A DNA stretch of 64,000 bases from Owenia fusiformis. Taxonomy: Eukaryota; Annelida; Polychaeta; Sabellida; Oweniidae. Made by a program: the position numbers and the translations under genes. Positions 37,301 through 49,300 of this stretch are shown in pieces (positions within the stretch are counted from its first letter, which is position 1; the number at the start of each line of letters is the position of its first letter). Under the pieces are notes generated by a model, which saw only the letters and a list, made by a program, of their open reading frames with translations, did not search any database and was not told the DNA's origin. The DNA is taken from positions 868,001 through 932,000 of the forward strand of contig CAIIXF020000006.1 in assembly GCA_903813345.2 (NCBI GenBank). The letters are read 5' to 3'.

Positions 37301-40300
37301 TTGGACTCTGTTTATTTTCTGGAAAAGTGATACTTTTGGCCATTTCTGTTGGTTTTGAAAAAAGGTATAAAAATCTATCGATAGGCTGAACTCTGTTTAT
37401 TTCCTGGAAAAGTGTTACTTTTCGCCATATGTGTTGGTTTTGAAAAAAGGTATGAAAATCTATCGTATTCTGGACTCTGTTTATTTTCTGAAAAGTGTTA
37501 CTTTTCGCCATTTGTGTTGGTTTTGAAAAAAGGTATGAAAATCTATTGTATGCTGGACTCTGTTTATTTTCTGAAAAGTGTTACTTTTCGCCATTTGTGT
37601 TGGTTTTGAAAAAGTTATGAAAATCTATCGAATGCTGGACTCTGTTTATTTTCTGAAAAAGTGCTACTTTTCGCCATTTGTGTTGGTTTTGAAAAAAGGT
37701 ATGAAAATCTATCGTATGCTGGACTCTGTTTATTTTCTGAAAAGTGTTACTTTTCGCCATTTGTGTTGGTTTTGAAAAAAGGTATGAAAATCTATCGTAT
37801 GCTGGACTCTGTTTATTTTCTGAAAAGTGTTACTTTTTGCCATTTGTGTTGGTTTTGAAAAAAGGTATGAAAATCTATCATATGCTGGACTCTGTTTATT
37901 TTCTGGAAAAGTGATACTTTTTGCCATTTGTGTTGGTTTTGAAAAAAGGTATGAAAATCTATCGATAGGCTGGACTGAACTGTATGTTTTTTAAATGCCT
38001 GGTCATTTTAAATTTTATTCTAAGTCCAAAAGTAGCACAAAATAAAAACCCAATAATCGCTACCCTATATTGTGACACTGATGTAGTGGACAGGTCAAAT
38101 ATGTTCAAGTTGAAAGTGAAAAGTGATTTTGTTAGGGTTGGGTAAAAAATTTTCAAAATGCTGAAGATAATCAAGTGTTTCCTTTTACTGTCATATCATG
38201 TTTTTAAGTTTTATATAGTTATTATAAAGGGTCTAATTCTTCCCGAGATTTTAATGTACTTCCCCCCGAAAACTGAGTGAAATTTGACCTGGCCTTCTAT
38301 TAGAAATGCATGATTCTCAGTTGTTTTTAGGTGGTTAAAGGTCTCGTCTCCCCGCTGGATTTTGTTTTGACCATCATCTTATTTATTGTATTGCTAGGTT
38401 CACTTTGTGAAAGTCTGGTACCAAGAGGTTTATTTTCCTTAACATTTACTAAACATTTGCAGAATAAGTTCTTTATTTTGTTGGGTTAAATTGTAAATGC
38501 ATTTCAACTTTAAATTCCTTTCATTTGCTATTATACATGTTAGAATATGCTCAAATTTAACTTCTCCAGGCCGACTTTTACAGATTGAAATGTATGTTGT
38601 AACATTATTTTGTTTATAATATATATTTTATCATTCATTTCAGTGTCAGCATTTTGGCTGAATGTAAACTGTCTTATATCTGGTGTAGGCTTTTTCTATT
38701 GTAGCATGGAATACAGATACGTTCATCTTTATCAATCATTTATTATTTTGGGTGAAAAAAGTGAAAAAAGTTTATCATATATTTTCTTAAATGTCTATAA
38801 GCAATAGGTATGGTAACAGTTATATACATAAGACACATTAAACAACAAGCATTATATTTATCAAATTTATATAATTATCCTGGATTGAGGTATTTAGGAA
38901 ACGTTTAATTAACTTGACAGGATGTTGCTATTCAAGTCCTCTAATGATACCTGGTGGGAGGGTGTGGGTATGGCCAGGTGTGCAACAGGTCCAGAAGTGA
39001 GTTAGCGAAAAAGCATGAATAATGACCAACTTGAATATGTTTTGTTCATTTTGTTAAGCATCGCTTCAGCATTATTGAATTGGTCTGGATGCTAGAAATA
39101 GAACATGTTTGATATACAGTACTGTTTTGTCCAGTTGATAGAAAAGTTCTGCAGCGCACTACTAATTAGGATTTGGTATTCACCAAATGGAGGGTTATGC
39201 ACTGTTTCACTTTTTACACTGGATGAAGTATGTTTGACACCTCGTTCCATAGATTCTAGGTTGCTTCTCCCTCAAAATCCTCCCTAGAAAAGAAGAATTA
39301 CAGAGATATTTATTTCAGTTGAATGCTATATGTCTAGGATAACTTATATTTCTCAAGTCCATAACGGTATTAATTTTTTTGTTATTGGTTAAGCTAGCTG
39401 GCCTGTTGGATATTGCATTTTTGTACTATGGAGTCAGTCTGCATTACATGTTTTACATTGTTATTACCATTCTGTCTATTCTGAAATCCAATATATCAGG
39501 GCAGATGACCTATTATAGATCCTGTTATATATTAGTCGTTATAATCAGTTTGTGCATTAGACAGTCTCTCTTCATATCAAAGTTTGTTTTAACTGGATCC
39601 ATTTTTTCATTTCTGTATTCCTGATTGATGTTCCTTTTATTATTTGCTAAATGTGCCTATGTTAAAACTTATTTCAAATCAAAGATGGTCGACCAACTTG
39701 TCAAGGAAAGTCTTAGAAATCTCTTAATATCTTTCACCTTTCACACATAATTGCAAATGCATACAAACAGGCACCAGCTACCAGGTCCCTTGGTTGGTAA
39801 TGTTTTATTAATTATTGTTCTACCAATGGCAGATTTCCATACACTCTTTGTGGTAAACAAAATTGGTATTCTCTTCATGAAATGAATTATGTTTTACTGA
39901 TGAACGCTATAAACTATTTACAGGTATACCGTAACTATTATTACTTAGATTAAGCATGTATGCTGTAGACTATTACCCAAGTTAATCCATTCTCTTTATG
40001 ATTATCTGAATTATTTGTTTAGCCTAATGTATTGCTTTTTTAGGTTCCTGATATTTACTTTTTGTTGTCTTTTAAATGTTTTTTTTCAGTTATTATGTTA
40101 AAAGTTAAAGAATAAGAGGAGGGACATTTTGTGTTGATTTATAGCTAGCTTGTTTTTTATTATTTTAAATGAGTTGTCTTCTTTTCAGAGATTTGGTGTT
40201 AGTATACAGTTGTACTTTTGTATAAAATGTCCCTATCTTTTCTTAAATTACGTGCGTCATTATTAAGTATCCATGTGCACTGCTACCCACCTAATTACAC

Positions 40301-43300
40301 AGACGTATCGTCGGTGTATCATGGTGGAACTTCCTCCGGGACTAGGTTTCGGTACGATTTTTTTATTTCCCGATTTACACCTACTTATAAGTCACGTTGT
40401 GGATAATAATTTGGCTCGAAGTTAAGGAAGATAGTCTAGTTTGAGAATGTGTCGATGGTTTTAGGCTTTATATGTTAACAAAGACACAATTCACGTATTT
40501 AGTCCCTCGCTTTTCTTACACTGACGAACGACCAATATCAGTGTAATATTGGCAATATTAATGCCGATCGTCAGTATAAGAAAAGCGAGGGACTAAATAC
40601 GTGAATTGTGTCTTTGTTAACATATAAAATCTAAAACCATCGACACATTCTCAAACTAGACTATCTTCCTTAACTTCGAGCCAAATTATTATCTACAACG
40701 TGACTTATACAGGGTGATCAATAAATAAGGTAAAAGTATCTGGCATTTCTTCAAATTTTACCCAATCCTTATGAAATTTGCACAGAATAATGTTCAAACA
40801 TTATTGAATTGATATATTAACTTACAGATCAAAGTGATGTGATTGGTTGAAGTTATAGTTACCATAGCAACAGAAAGCATGCAGACCCGGGGCAACTATC
40901 AAAAAACTAAATTTTCAGTCAAAACACTTTTGATAATATATTTCAAATCACAATTAAAATGGCATATCATATTATTTTTTCATACTTCATAACTGCTACT
41001 TAATGTCCTTTGTTTTTAACATATAGTTCATGTCTTCTACTCCAGTCTTTGAACACCTTTTAAACCCATTTTCCCATAGCGTGCAAATTTTCAAGACAGC
41101 TGGCTTCAAGTCATCCCATGAGAAACTCTCTCAACTCCCTCTTCAGCTTACCATGACGGTAAAATCATATGGGGACAAGTCAGGAGAGTATAGTACATGA
41201 CCTAACAGTGGGAAACCAAGTGCTTCAATGGTTTGTACCGTGAGAATAGCATTGTGAGACGGAGCATTATCCCATGTTATGTGAAACGTTTTGCAGGCCT
41301 CTTAGTCTTAGCTTCTTTCTCTTTTCTCTCATCAAATCTCTTCTGTGGGTATTGCTTTTCATCATTGACCTGTCTCATAGACTTTCTATGATCACATCAG
41401 TTTTCATTATATATTAATCTTTCCCGTGACATCAAGCATCGAATTTGCAAGACAATATGTAACATGTAAACAAAGTATTAAAGCAATTAATGCTGGCACC
41501 CACATTTATTTCTTTTCTGTTTGAAAAAGATGTGCATTTTATCATTTTTTGTTCAAATTGGACGCAATGAAATTGCCCCGGGTACCCCCGACTCCAGTTG
41601 CCATAGTAACTATAATATTAACCAATCAGATGGCAGAAGTTATATATTTATGTTTTAATTTAGAAATGTACAAGGTATATTCTGACCAAATTTCAGGATG
41701 TTTGGACCAATATTTACAAAATGCCAGATACTTTTACCTTATTTATTGATCACCCTGTAAGTAGGTGTAAATCGGGAAATAAAAAAATCTTACCGAAACC
41801 TAGTCCCGGAGGAAGTTCCGCCATGATACACCGACGATACGTCTGTGTAATTAGGTGGGTAGCAGTGATGTGCGTTAATATTATTTATTTATTCAAATGA
41901 TAAAACCAGGAAGTAAATATATGAGGTATTTTTATACACGGTAAACATCTATGAAAGAGCACTCTTAGCACTCAAGCAAAATGTTTTTATGTACAGGGTG
42001 GGCCAAAAAAAAGTTCACCCTTTTTCATTTTAATCTAATTTTCTTATTTTTGATGCAATGCCTCTAAAAATTTATATGTATATAGCTCAGACATTTCTAT
42101 ACATGTTGTTAGGATTTGAGTGAAATTTATGCAACAGTGTTGTCATGACACCTAAAATATATTTATGGTGTGTCATGAAAAAAAACCAGAAATTCAAAGA
42201 GGAGGGAAAGCCCCAGAGTTTCAAGATGACAGACATAATTACCTCTCTTGCTTACCACCTTCGTTCGTTCGAATTTTCATCGGCTAGTTATCAAATACTA
42301 CACTTCGATGGGATGTTATAATTGATATAGGCATATTCCGTATACCTTTCTTTATCTTGATGTGAAATGAGAAGCTATGATATTGGTTAACACGCCAGAA
42401 ATGAACATAATATTATTCGAAGCGTATTTCGAAAATTTTGAAACCGCCATTGATGACGTCATTTGTTTGTCGACTTTTGACCAATCAGCGACCGTGTCAT
42501 CTCAATACAGATTTACATTATAAGCATATGTCATCTTTGAACCCTGGTGTTTCTCCCCCTCTGAGAAATTCACTTCATTTACAAAATGGCGGATTTCAAA
42601 AAAAGGAGGGAAATTTGAAAAGAAGTTATCATGGTAAATATAATTTTTATGTCAGTTAATGCAAAATATTACAAAGTAGAGTGTTAATTAATAGTCAGAG
42701 TTGATGATAAACACCTCTTTAAACAATTAAGTACTTTTATAAACACCCGATACTACCATAGATGAGTTGGTCAACAAGTTACTGAAAATCCATGGTATTA
42801 TCCAATTTTCCTCATGGTATCTGCCGGCGTATCTAAATTGGGAAAAACTAGAGTAACATTTGTTCAACCTGGAGCCAAAATGAATTCTACATACTATATA
42901 GACAGAGTGCTAAAAAAGTCTTTATTAAAGGATATGAATCGCATCAATCCAAACTACATATTCCAACAAGATGGGGCTCCCTCGCACACATCTAAAGCGA
43001 CAATGGAGTTCTTGCATGCCAATGCACCTGATTTTATCCCCCCTGACTTATGGCCCCCAAATAGCCCTAATCTCAATGTTATGGATTATTTTGTGTGGGG
43101 TGAACTAGAAAAACATGTTCATAGTGTTCCCATCCATTCAGTTCAAGAACTCCAACAAAGAATAACTTTATGTTGGGAACAATTATCACAACAATCAATT
43201 AACACGGCAATAAATAAATGGCGTCATAGACTAAAACTGGTTGTGCAGGAACAAGGAGGACATATTGAACATTTACTTTAAAAACAAAACAGCCAAAGAC

Positions 43301-46300
43301 ACACCTAATGTTATATATCGACCTTGTTTAGAAATGTCTCAGTTATCTACATATCAATTTTTTAAGGGATTGCATCAAAAATAAAAAAAATGAGATTAAA
43401 ATGAAAAAGGGTGAACTTTTTTTTGGCCCACCCTGTATATATGTACTTTAAATTGTTCAATGCATATTACATACCTGTATATATTTTTCCTGGTGTTATT
43501 TTTGTTTAATTATTATCAGTAGTGAAGCATGATTCTAGTTTGCCTACACATAAAACATTTTATAGGTTGTTGTCATGGAAAACCAGAATTAGTAGCTGGT
43601 GGCAGAACTTTTGTTTGGCCTTGTATCCAACGTGTCCAAAAGTAAGAGCACACAATTGTGCTACACAGTGTGCTGAATGAAAGCAAAGTGTGCTACATAA
43701 TCCTTGTTCTAATATTTTAGTGTGACATCATAATAGTCTTGGTGCTACATTTATGTGTTACATATATTTAGTTTATTGAGAGTAGCATGCCTTATAATTT
43801 TCCAGGCTGTTGTCATTCTAAACCTGAAATGATTGCTGGGGGTAGAATTTTTGTATGGCCAGCTATACAACGTGTCCAAAAGTAAGAACACTGCACATTA
43901 TACTAGAATATGTGCTTGTTAACAATCGCCTGATATGAGAGTACACAGAAGCTTGTACTAACTTGGAGTCATGCAGCCCAGATGATGCATGTTGCTAGGG
44001 TACATGGGCATGGGGCTGGGATATGTAGGCCAAGGTTTTTCCATTCTTTATGCTCTGTCAGGAGTAATGTGCTGTTTTTTGGTGGTGTATGAACTGTATA
44101 TATCTTTTCATTATTATATCATCAAGATGTGCCATGTAAGTTAGGTGAAATTATGAATTACAGGATGTTGCTATTCAAAACCTGAGCTTGTTGCTGGTGG
44201 TAGGATTTTTGTTTGGCCTTGTATACAACAGCTTGATAAGTAAGTCCTGCACATTGTGCCATTCTAGGTGAACATTGTGCTACACAGGATGCTCAGTATG
44301 TTATACAGGGTGCTGAGTTATAGTTTTAGGTGTTGTGCTATATTTTAATCTTCACACACATAGTTCTCAGTTTTTGTTATCTCTGCTGTTGTATTTGAGA
44401 TTTTCTGTAGAAAACAGAACTCTTCAGTAATTAGGATCCTTGTTTTAGAGACCACGTGGTCCTTCTACTGATGGTCATTCTGGTGTGTTTCATCATTCCT
44501 TCACATCTTGTGTTGTAGAATCACATTTTTTGTATTTGTCTATTAAGTCACAAAGCATGGACTTTCTCTGTCTCTAGTCCATTCTCAAAAGATTGTTAGA
44601 ATTGTTTTATTTTTTTATTTTATAGTCTATTGTTAGACTTATGATTGATAAGATATATATATATATAAGATATAAGTTTGGATCATGTTTAATCATTATC
44701 GGAACAAAGAGGGTTTCTGATTTCTCTGGTTGTTGATTTGTGTTTATAAAGCTGTGTTTAATTCTTTCTTCTTTTCTTTCAGTTCTTGTATACTGCCTTT
44801 GGTACCTTTTCGTGTACTTCATTTGGTACCTTTTCGTGTACTTCCTTTGGTACCTTCTCGTGTACTTCCTTTTGTACTTTGAGTTGCATTTGGTTCCTCA
44901 AATCAAATAATGTGTTCTACCAAGAATTATCACTTATAAGTTTAACTGATGTACTTAACTTTTTCTCAACTACTCCTGTTTATGTGCCTTGTATAATCTA
45001 AATTGTCATTAATTCTTATAACTTATTGATTTAACTTCTTACTTTACTTGCAACAATTCATTCTTTATCCTGAATCTTGCTTGAATAATATGCTAGAATT
45101 GATGGATACTAACATGTAATATTTTAATGAGAAATTAATTATTCCCATTAAACCCCTCCTCCTAAACAGATGTCCAGAATCCGTACCTCTTTCTTCCCCC
45201 CCTTTTAATAATCAATTTGGAAGCACCCGATTAAACTGAATCATGTGATCTTATTATGCGCAATGACTCGCAGTGTTGCGACAGCCAATCAGATTGCGAG
45301 TTCTTAATCGGGGAAATTCTAACTGCTTATTGCAGGGGGTAAAAAGAAAGAATATATTCTGGATTTTGAAGCCCTGTGATCGAAGGTTGCATTAACCCAG
45401 TTCATATTATTAAATTAACATGTCTTATTTTCTTTACTAGAAGTATTTTTACATGTCATATATGCGGTTGTTGGTGACCAGCTACATAATATTGTCTTTA
45501 AATATAGTAACTCTCATTACCAGATGTATTGTAAGGATTTTCTTCCCTAAAATTAAATATATGACTACCTTATACTTTATTATACTTAATGTATAATGTT
45601 CTAACCTGTACTTTTACCAGAGAATCTTCTTAGATATCTTGACTTACTTGAGTAACATTATATGTAGTATTGCACCAGTTTCTATGGTCCTCCACTCGTT
45701 ATCTTGTTCAAGAAATATTATTTGGTATTAGAGGGTAGGTTGTGACCAGAGACTTGTTGCAATACTATTGTAGAGGGGACTATGGACTAACATAGCTTAA
45801 GCTTTTTGTTCTGCCCTATACAGTGAAACATGTATATAAACATCTCTTTAAGTCAGACATCGTGAATTGAAACATTTTGGTGTTTAGTTAATCTAAATTG
45901 AACATATGGACTGATTATCTCAGTTTCATTTTCTCAAAAATCTAACAACAAGAAGCTAACAACATTTAAGTCATTAAGTTATCTGTAAAATAGAAACAAA
46001 AATATCAGAATATCACACATTTCAAGGTGAGAGGTGTTTTCATACATTTATTTCACTGAACTTATACTTATATATTCATTATGTTGCATCTAGCCACTAA
46101 CCATCATACATAGTTTTCACTGGACATATTCCTTGTATTCATTCTGTTGCATCTAGCATGTTTCTCTTATACATTGTACCTGGCAGGAGTTTGTTATTCC
46201 AAGCCCAGTATTATCTATGGGGGTGGCAGCGTATGGCCTCTCCCATGTGGCATGCAGAGGGTAGATAGGTGAGGTCCCCAATATGAGAACCCCTACCCTT

Positions 46301-49300
46301 TCTTATCTAGAGACAGAATCCCCTCCAGTAAATTATATATGAGCCATTTTTGCTGACCTCAAAACATTTTACAACATTGGTCGACTCATATGAAGCATGT
46401 GACCAATTTTTGTTTTGCTTTTGACTTAAATATTTTATCAAATGTCATAGGACATTATATTATAGTAAGATGGCTTATACGTATTTACATGTTATAACAG
46501 TCCCCTCAGTATATACTTTAAATATATTTAGTTTTTCTACTTGCTTCAGCTTTTGTTTAGGCTTTGGCTCTACTTTGATTTGTTTTATCTTGCATGGCTG
46601 TCAGCTTTGCTATGCTTTTTGTCAACTTTTCTGTGCTTTTTTGTTAGCTTTGCTGTGCTTTTGTCGGATTTACTAATGCTCTTTTATACTTTGTCAGTTT
46701 TACTAAATGCGTTTTCAGTTTTGCTATGCTCTTTTGTCAGCTTAATTTTGCTCTTTTGTAAGCTCTGCTCTGCTTTTTATTATCAGTCTTGCTTTGCTCT
46801 TTTGTCAGATTTGCTGAGCCTTTTCAGATCTGCCGTGCTCTTTTGTAAGTTTTGCTTTCCTCTTTTATTAGCTTAGCTGTACTCTTTTGCCATCTTTGCT
46901 GTGCCTTCATCTGTTCATCTGTGATTCTTATATCGGGAAAAGAGGAGATAAAGATACACATCGATGATCTAGTTCCATTGATTTTGTCACATTTTTTCTG
47001 ATATTCCGACTGTGGAGGGATTGGTCATTGTATCACATCTTGGGTCGATCACTCCATTTGTTTGTTTACCTGTCTCTAATTCTTTACAGTTTGTTCATGT
47101 ATATTCATAACTGTGGTCTAGTCTTCATTGTAAGGACAACATAAATTAGTGAACATGTATTCTGAGGAACAACATGTATATTTGCATAGTTTTCAGGCTT
47201 AAAACACATAATGTTAGAATCCAGGAAATAAATACAGATTATTAGGGTATATTGTCTAGGCCCGACTTTGGAGGGATTGGTCATTGTAAAAGATCTTAAA
47301 TAAGTTACGTAGGACAGACTGGATTAGGACAAAAAACTGAGATAGGAGTCACTCGAATATAACATTAATCATATTGGCGAAGATAATGCTATTAACAGTT
47401 TTAAAGCTTCTATAGAAGCTAAGCACTTAACTTATCAGTGTTCTCCCCCAAAAAAATTTTCAACTGGGTGCAAGATTTCAAGTCTGAAAAAATCAGCACT
47501 CGCTACGCTCACAATATCTCAGTGTAGGTGCTTCACTCATTTTTCAAATCAGAAGTTGAAGTGCAGATTCCAACTGGGTGCCAACTGGGGGGCCTTTGGT
47601 TTCAAGTAGGGGGTGCCCCCGGTAAAAGTGACATGGGGAGATCACTGCTTATTCATTTAAAATTGCATGTGGAAAAATTAACACTGAGCATTCATTTTGA
47701 CTAAATTTAAAAAAATGTTATGTTTTTATTTACCATATAGTCATGAGTTTTGACATGGTTTTAAATTATTATTACTTTTTACCAATGAGCCTTTACTGTT
47801 ATATATCAGGCCTTAATTTTGTTACCTGATAATTTGTGAAACTCACTTCGAAAATGCAAGTGTAGTCAGGATTCCAAGTGATATTTCAAAATGGATGCTC
47901 TCCATTGCTCAGTAATCTGTGTTCTCACATTTGACTGCTTTCAAAATGCTTTAAAACACAAATACAGATTTTCATTTTTAGTTCATCCCACATCATTTTT
48001 TGGAGAGATTGTCACACTTCATAAACTATGCTTTAGCATGTCAATTCATATGTACAACATTATGAGTTGTACTTTGTGGTTATATATGTTGTCTATTGCT
48101 GCATGCATATATTGCCTTGTTATATTATATGTTGCATTGGTGCATACGTTGTCTTCTATATGTTGCCTGTTGCTATGGTTGTCGTAATTGTTTGCCTATA
48201 GGAATGTGTCATGGTAAACCCACCACAGTAATAGCTGGGAGAGCTTTTGTTTTCCCTTGTTGCCAGCAAGTTAATAGGTGAGATGTGTATCCATGGTTAT
48301 GGTCAGGATTTATAAACAGCAAAATGGTGTATTTGGTGTTTCTGTACATACATATATGAACAATGCAAATGTCATCATTGTAGTCCATTCTCACAATCTG
48401 AAAACCTGATAGAAATTTTTATATAATATTATAATATTGGGGCAGTAGAAAATAGGGTGTCAACCTAAAGGTCTAATACGCACCCTGTCATCATTTTCAT
48501 CGATCTTAACAGGGTTCTCTTCCTTGCCATTATGAGTTGGACTACCATCAGAGGGGGAGAAACCCCAGGGTTCAAAGATGACATACGCTTATAATGTAAA
48601 TCTGTATTGAGATGACATCGTCGCTGATTGGTTTAGCGAGGCGATCGTTGATTGGTTTAAAACCAGGTCAATTTGAAAACTTTGAAAACCAAGATGGAGG
48701 GTAAGTACTTCCGGGAAAGGAGGTGCGCGAAGGAGGAAATCGTACATCATCAATTGAATCATGGGGTTTTCCCTCTTACTACCATGGTGCTCATATGATT
48801 GTTTTGTTTTATGTACACAAACACCATCTTCTGAAAAAATACTTCAACTAAAAAATGAGTGGTGTGTACACTACATTTAGAATCAGTACTTAAACCCATA
48901 ACATAGAGAAATGTTGTGGATTTACTAACACATTCACTTCTAGATTTTCATTTCTTCCAGCTTAATATATAGATCTGCATGAATTGAGTGGTCTTGCGTT
49001 AATATTCTTTCGTAGATGTATAGATATGTTGTATATACTGTAGTTATTACTATTGTGAATATATTTGTACGTAGGAATGTGCCATTCAACTCCGACAACA
49101 ATTATTGCGGGCAGGGCTTTTATCTGGGGTTGTTGTCAACGGGTAGATAGGTGAGGTACCAACACAAGAATAAAACTCAACACCCTTCTCTCTCTCATCT
49201 TCTTGAGTCAATTTTTATAAACATCGTAAAATTCTTGATTCATTTGTCTTATTTGTCTAGTACTATTTATCATCAATTGGAAGAACAGTTGTAAAACATG

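Larger units (their letters stand above)
31779..38083. mobile_element. 6.3-kb foldback element between flotillin exons 2.1 and 2.2
   Basis: Inverted ends (31785-31868 and 37994-38077) share tgtcac(g/a)atataggg and gctacttttggacttagaat. Direct repeats TAGTGGAC at 31771-31778 and 38084-38091 are a likely 8-bp target duplication. The left arm (about 31920-33800) is some 22 copies of an 83-bp unit; the right arm (about 36585-37975) is some 17 copies of the same unit, inverted. The centre (33800-36400) holds further palindromes. No transposase is visible. The flotillin pre-mRNA would contain both arms and could fold into a long double-stranded stem. Confidence 0.88.
40278..41867. mobile_element. 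foldback MITE interrupted by a mariner
   Basis: Ends CACTGCTACCCACCTAATTA and its inverse, with ATGTG at 40273-40277 and 41868-41872 as a likely 5-bp target duplication. The arms pair over about 250 bp (40278-40534 with 40563-40707 plus 41760-41867). The mariner at 40710-41757 splits the right arm. Confidence 0.88.
41994..43435. mobile_element. mariner/Tc1-like element, 1442 bp, TA target
   Basis: TIRs CAGGGTGGGCCAAAAAAAAG / inverse, about 40 bp with TTCACCCTTTTTCATTTT, flanked by TA. The 5' half of the transposase has been lost and replaced by unrelated repeat sequence (about 42190-42650). It ends 130 bp before flotillin exon 2.3. Confidence 0.92.
43658..44340 (+). promoter_or_regulatory. 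GTGCTACA motif cluster around exons 2.3-2.5 (candidate)
   Basis: The octamer GTGCTACA occurs at 43658, 43690, 43742 and 44277, with a near match at 44335 (GTGCTATA), in the introns following exons 2.3 and 2.5. It may be a leftover of local exon-plus-intron duplication or a splicing element. Sequence alone does not decide. Confidence 0.3.

Noticed and set aside
31920-37975. Many 60-150 codon frames on both strands ([14 protein letters not shown]-like and KINRVQ-like)
   Set aside because: By-products of the 83-bp repeat in the foldback arms; no splice or domain support.
38642-38714. Possible tenth exon 2 (…[15 protein letters not shown])
   Set aside because: Length and spacing are suggestive, but the Cys, Lys-Pro and GGR positions do not match and there is no donor in the right phase. 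At most a dead relic.
46470-46876. 111-codon hydrophobic frame
   Set aside because: Low-complexity pyrimidine-rich tandem repeat in an intron.
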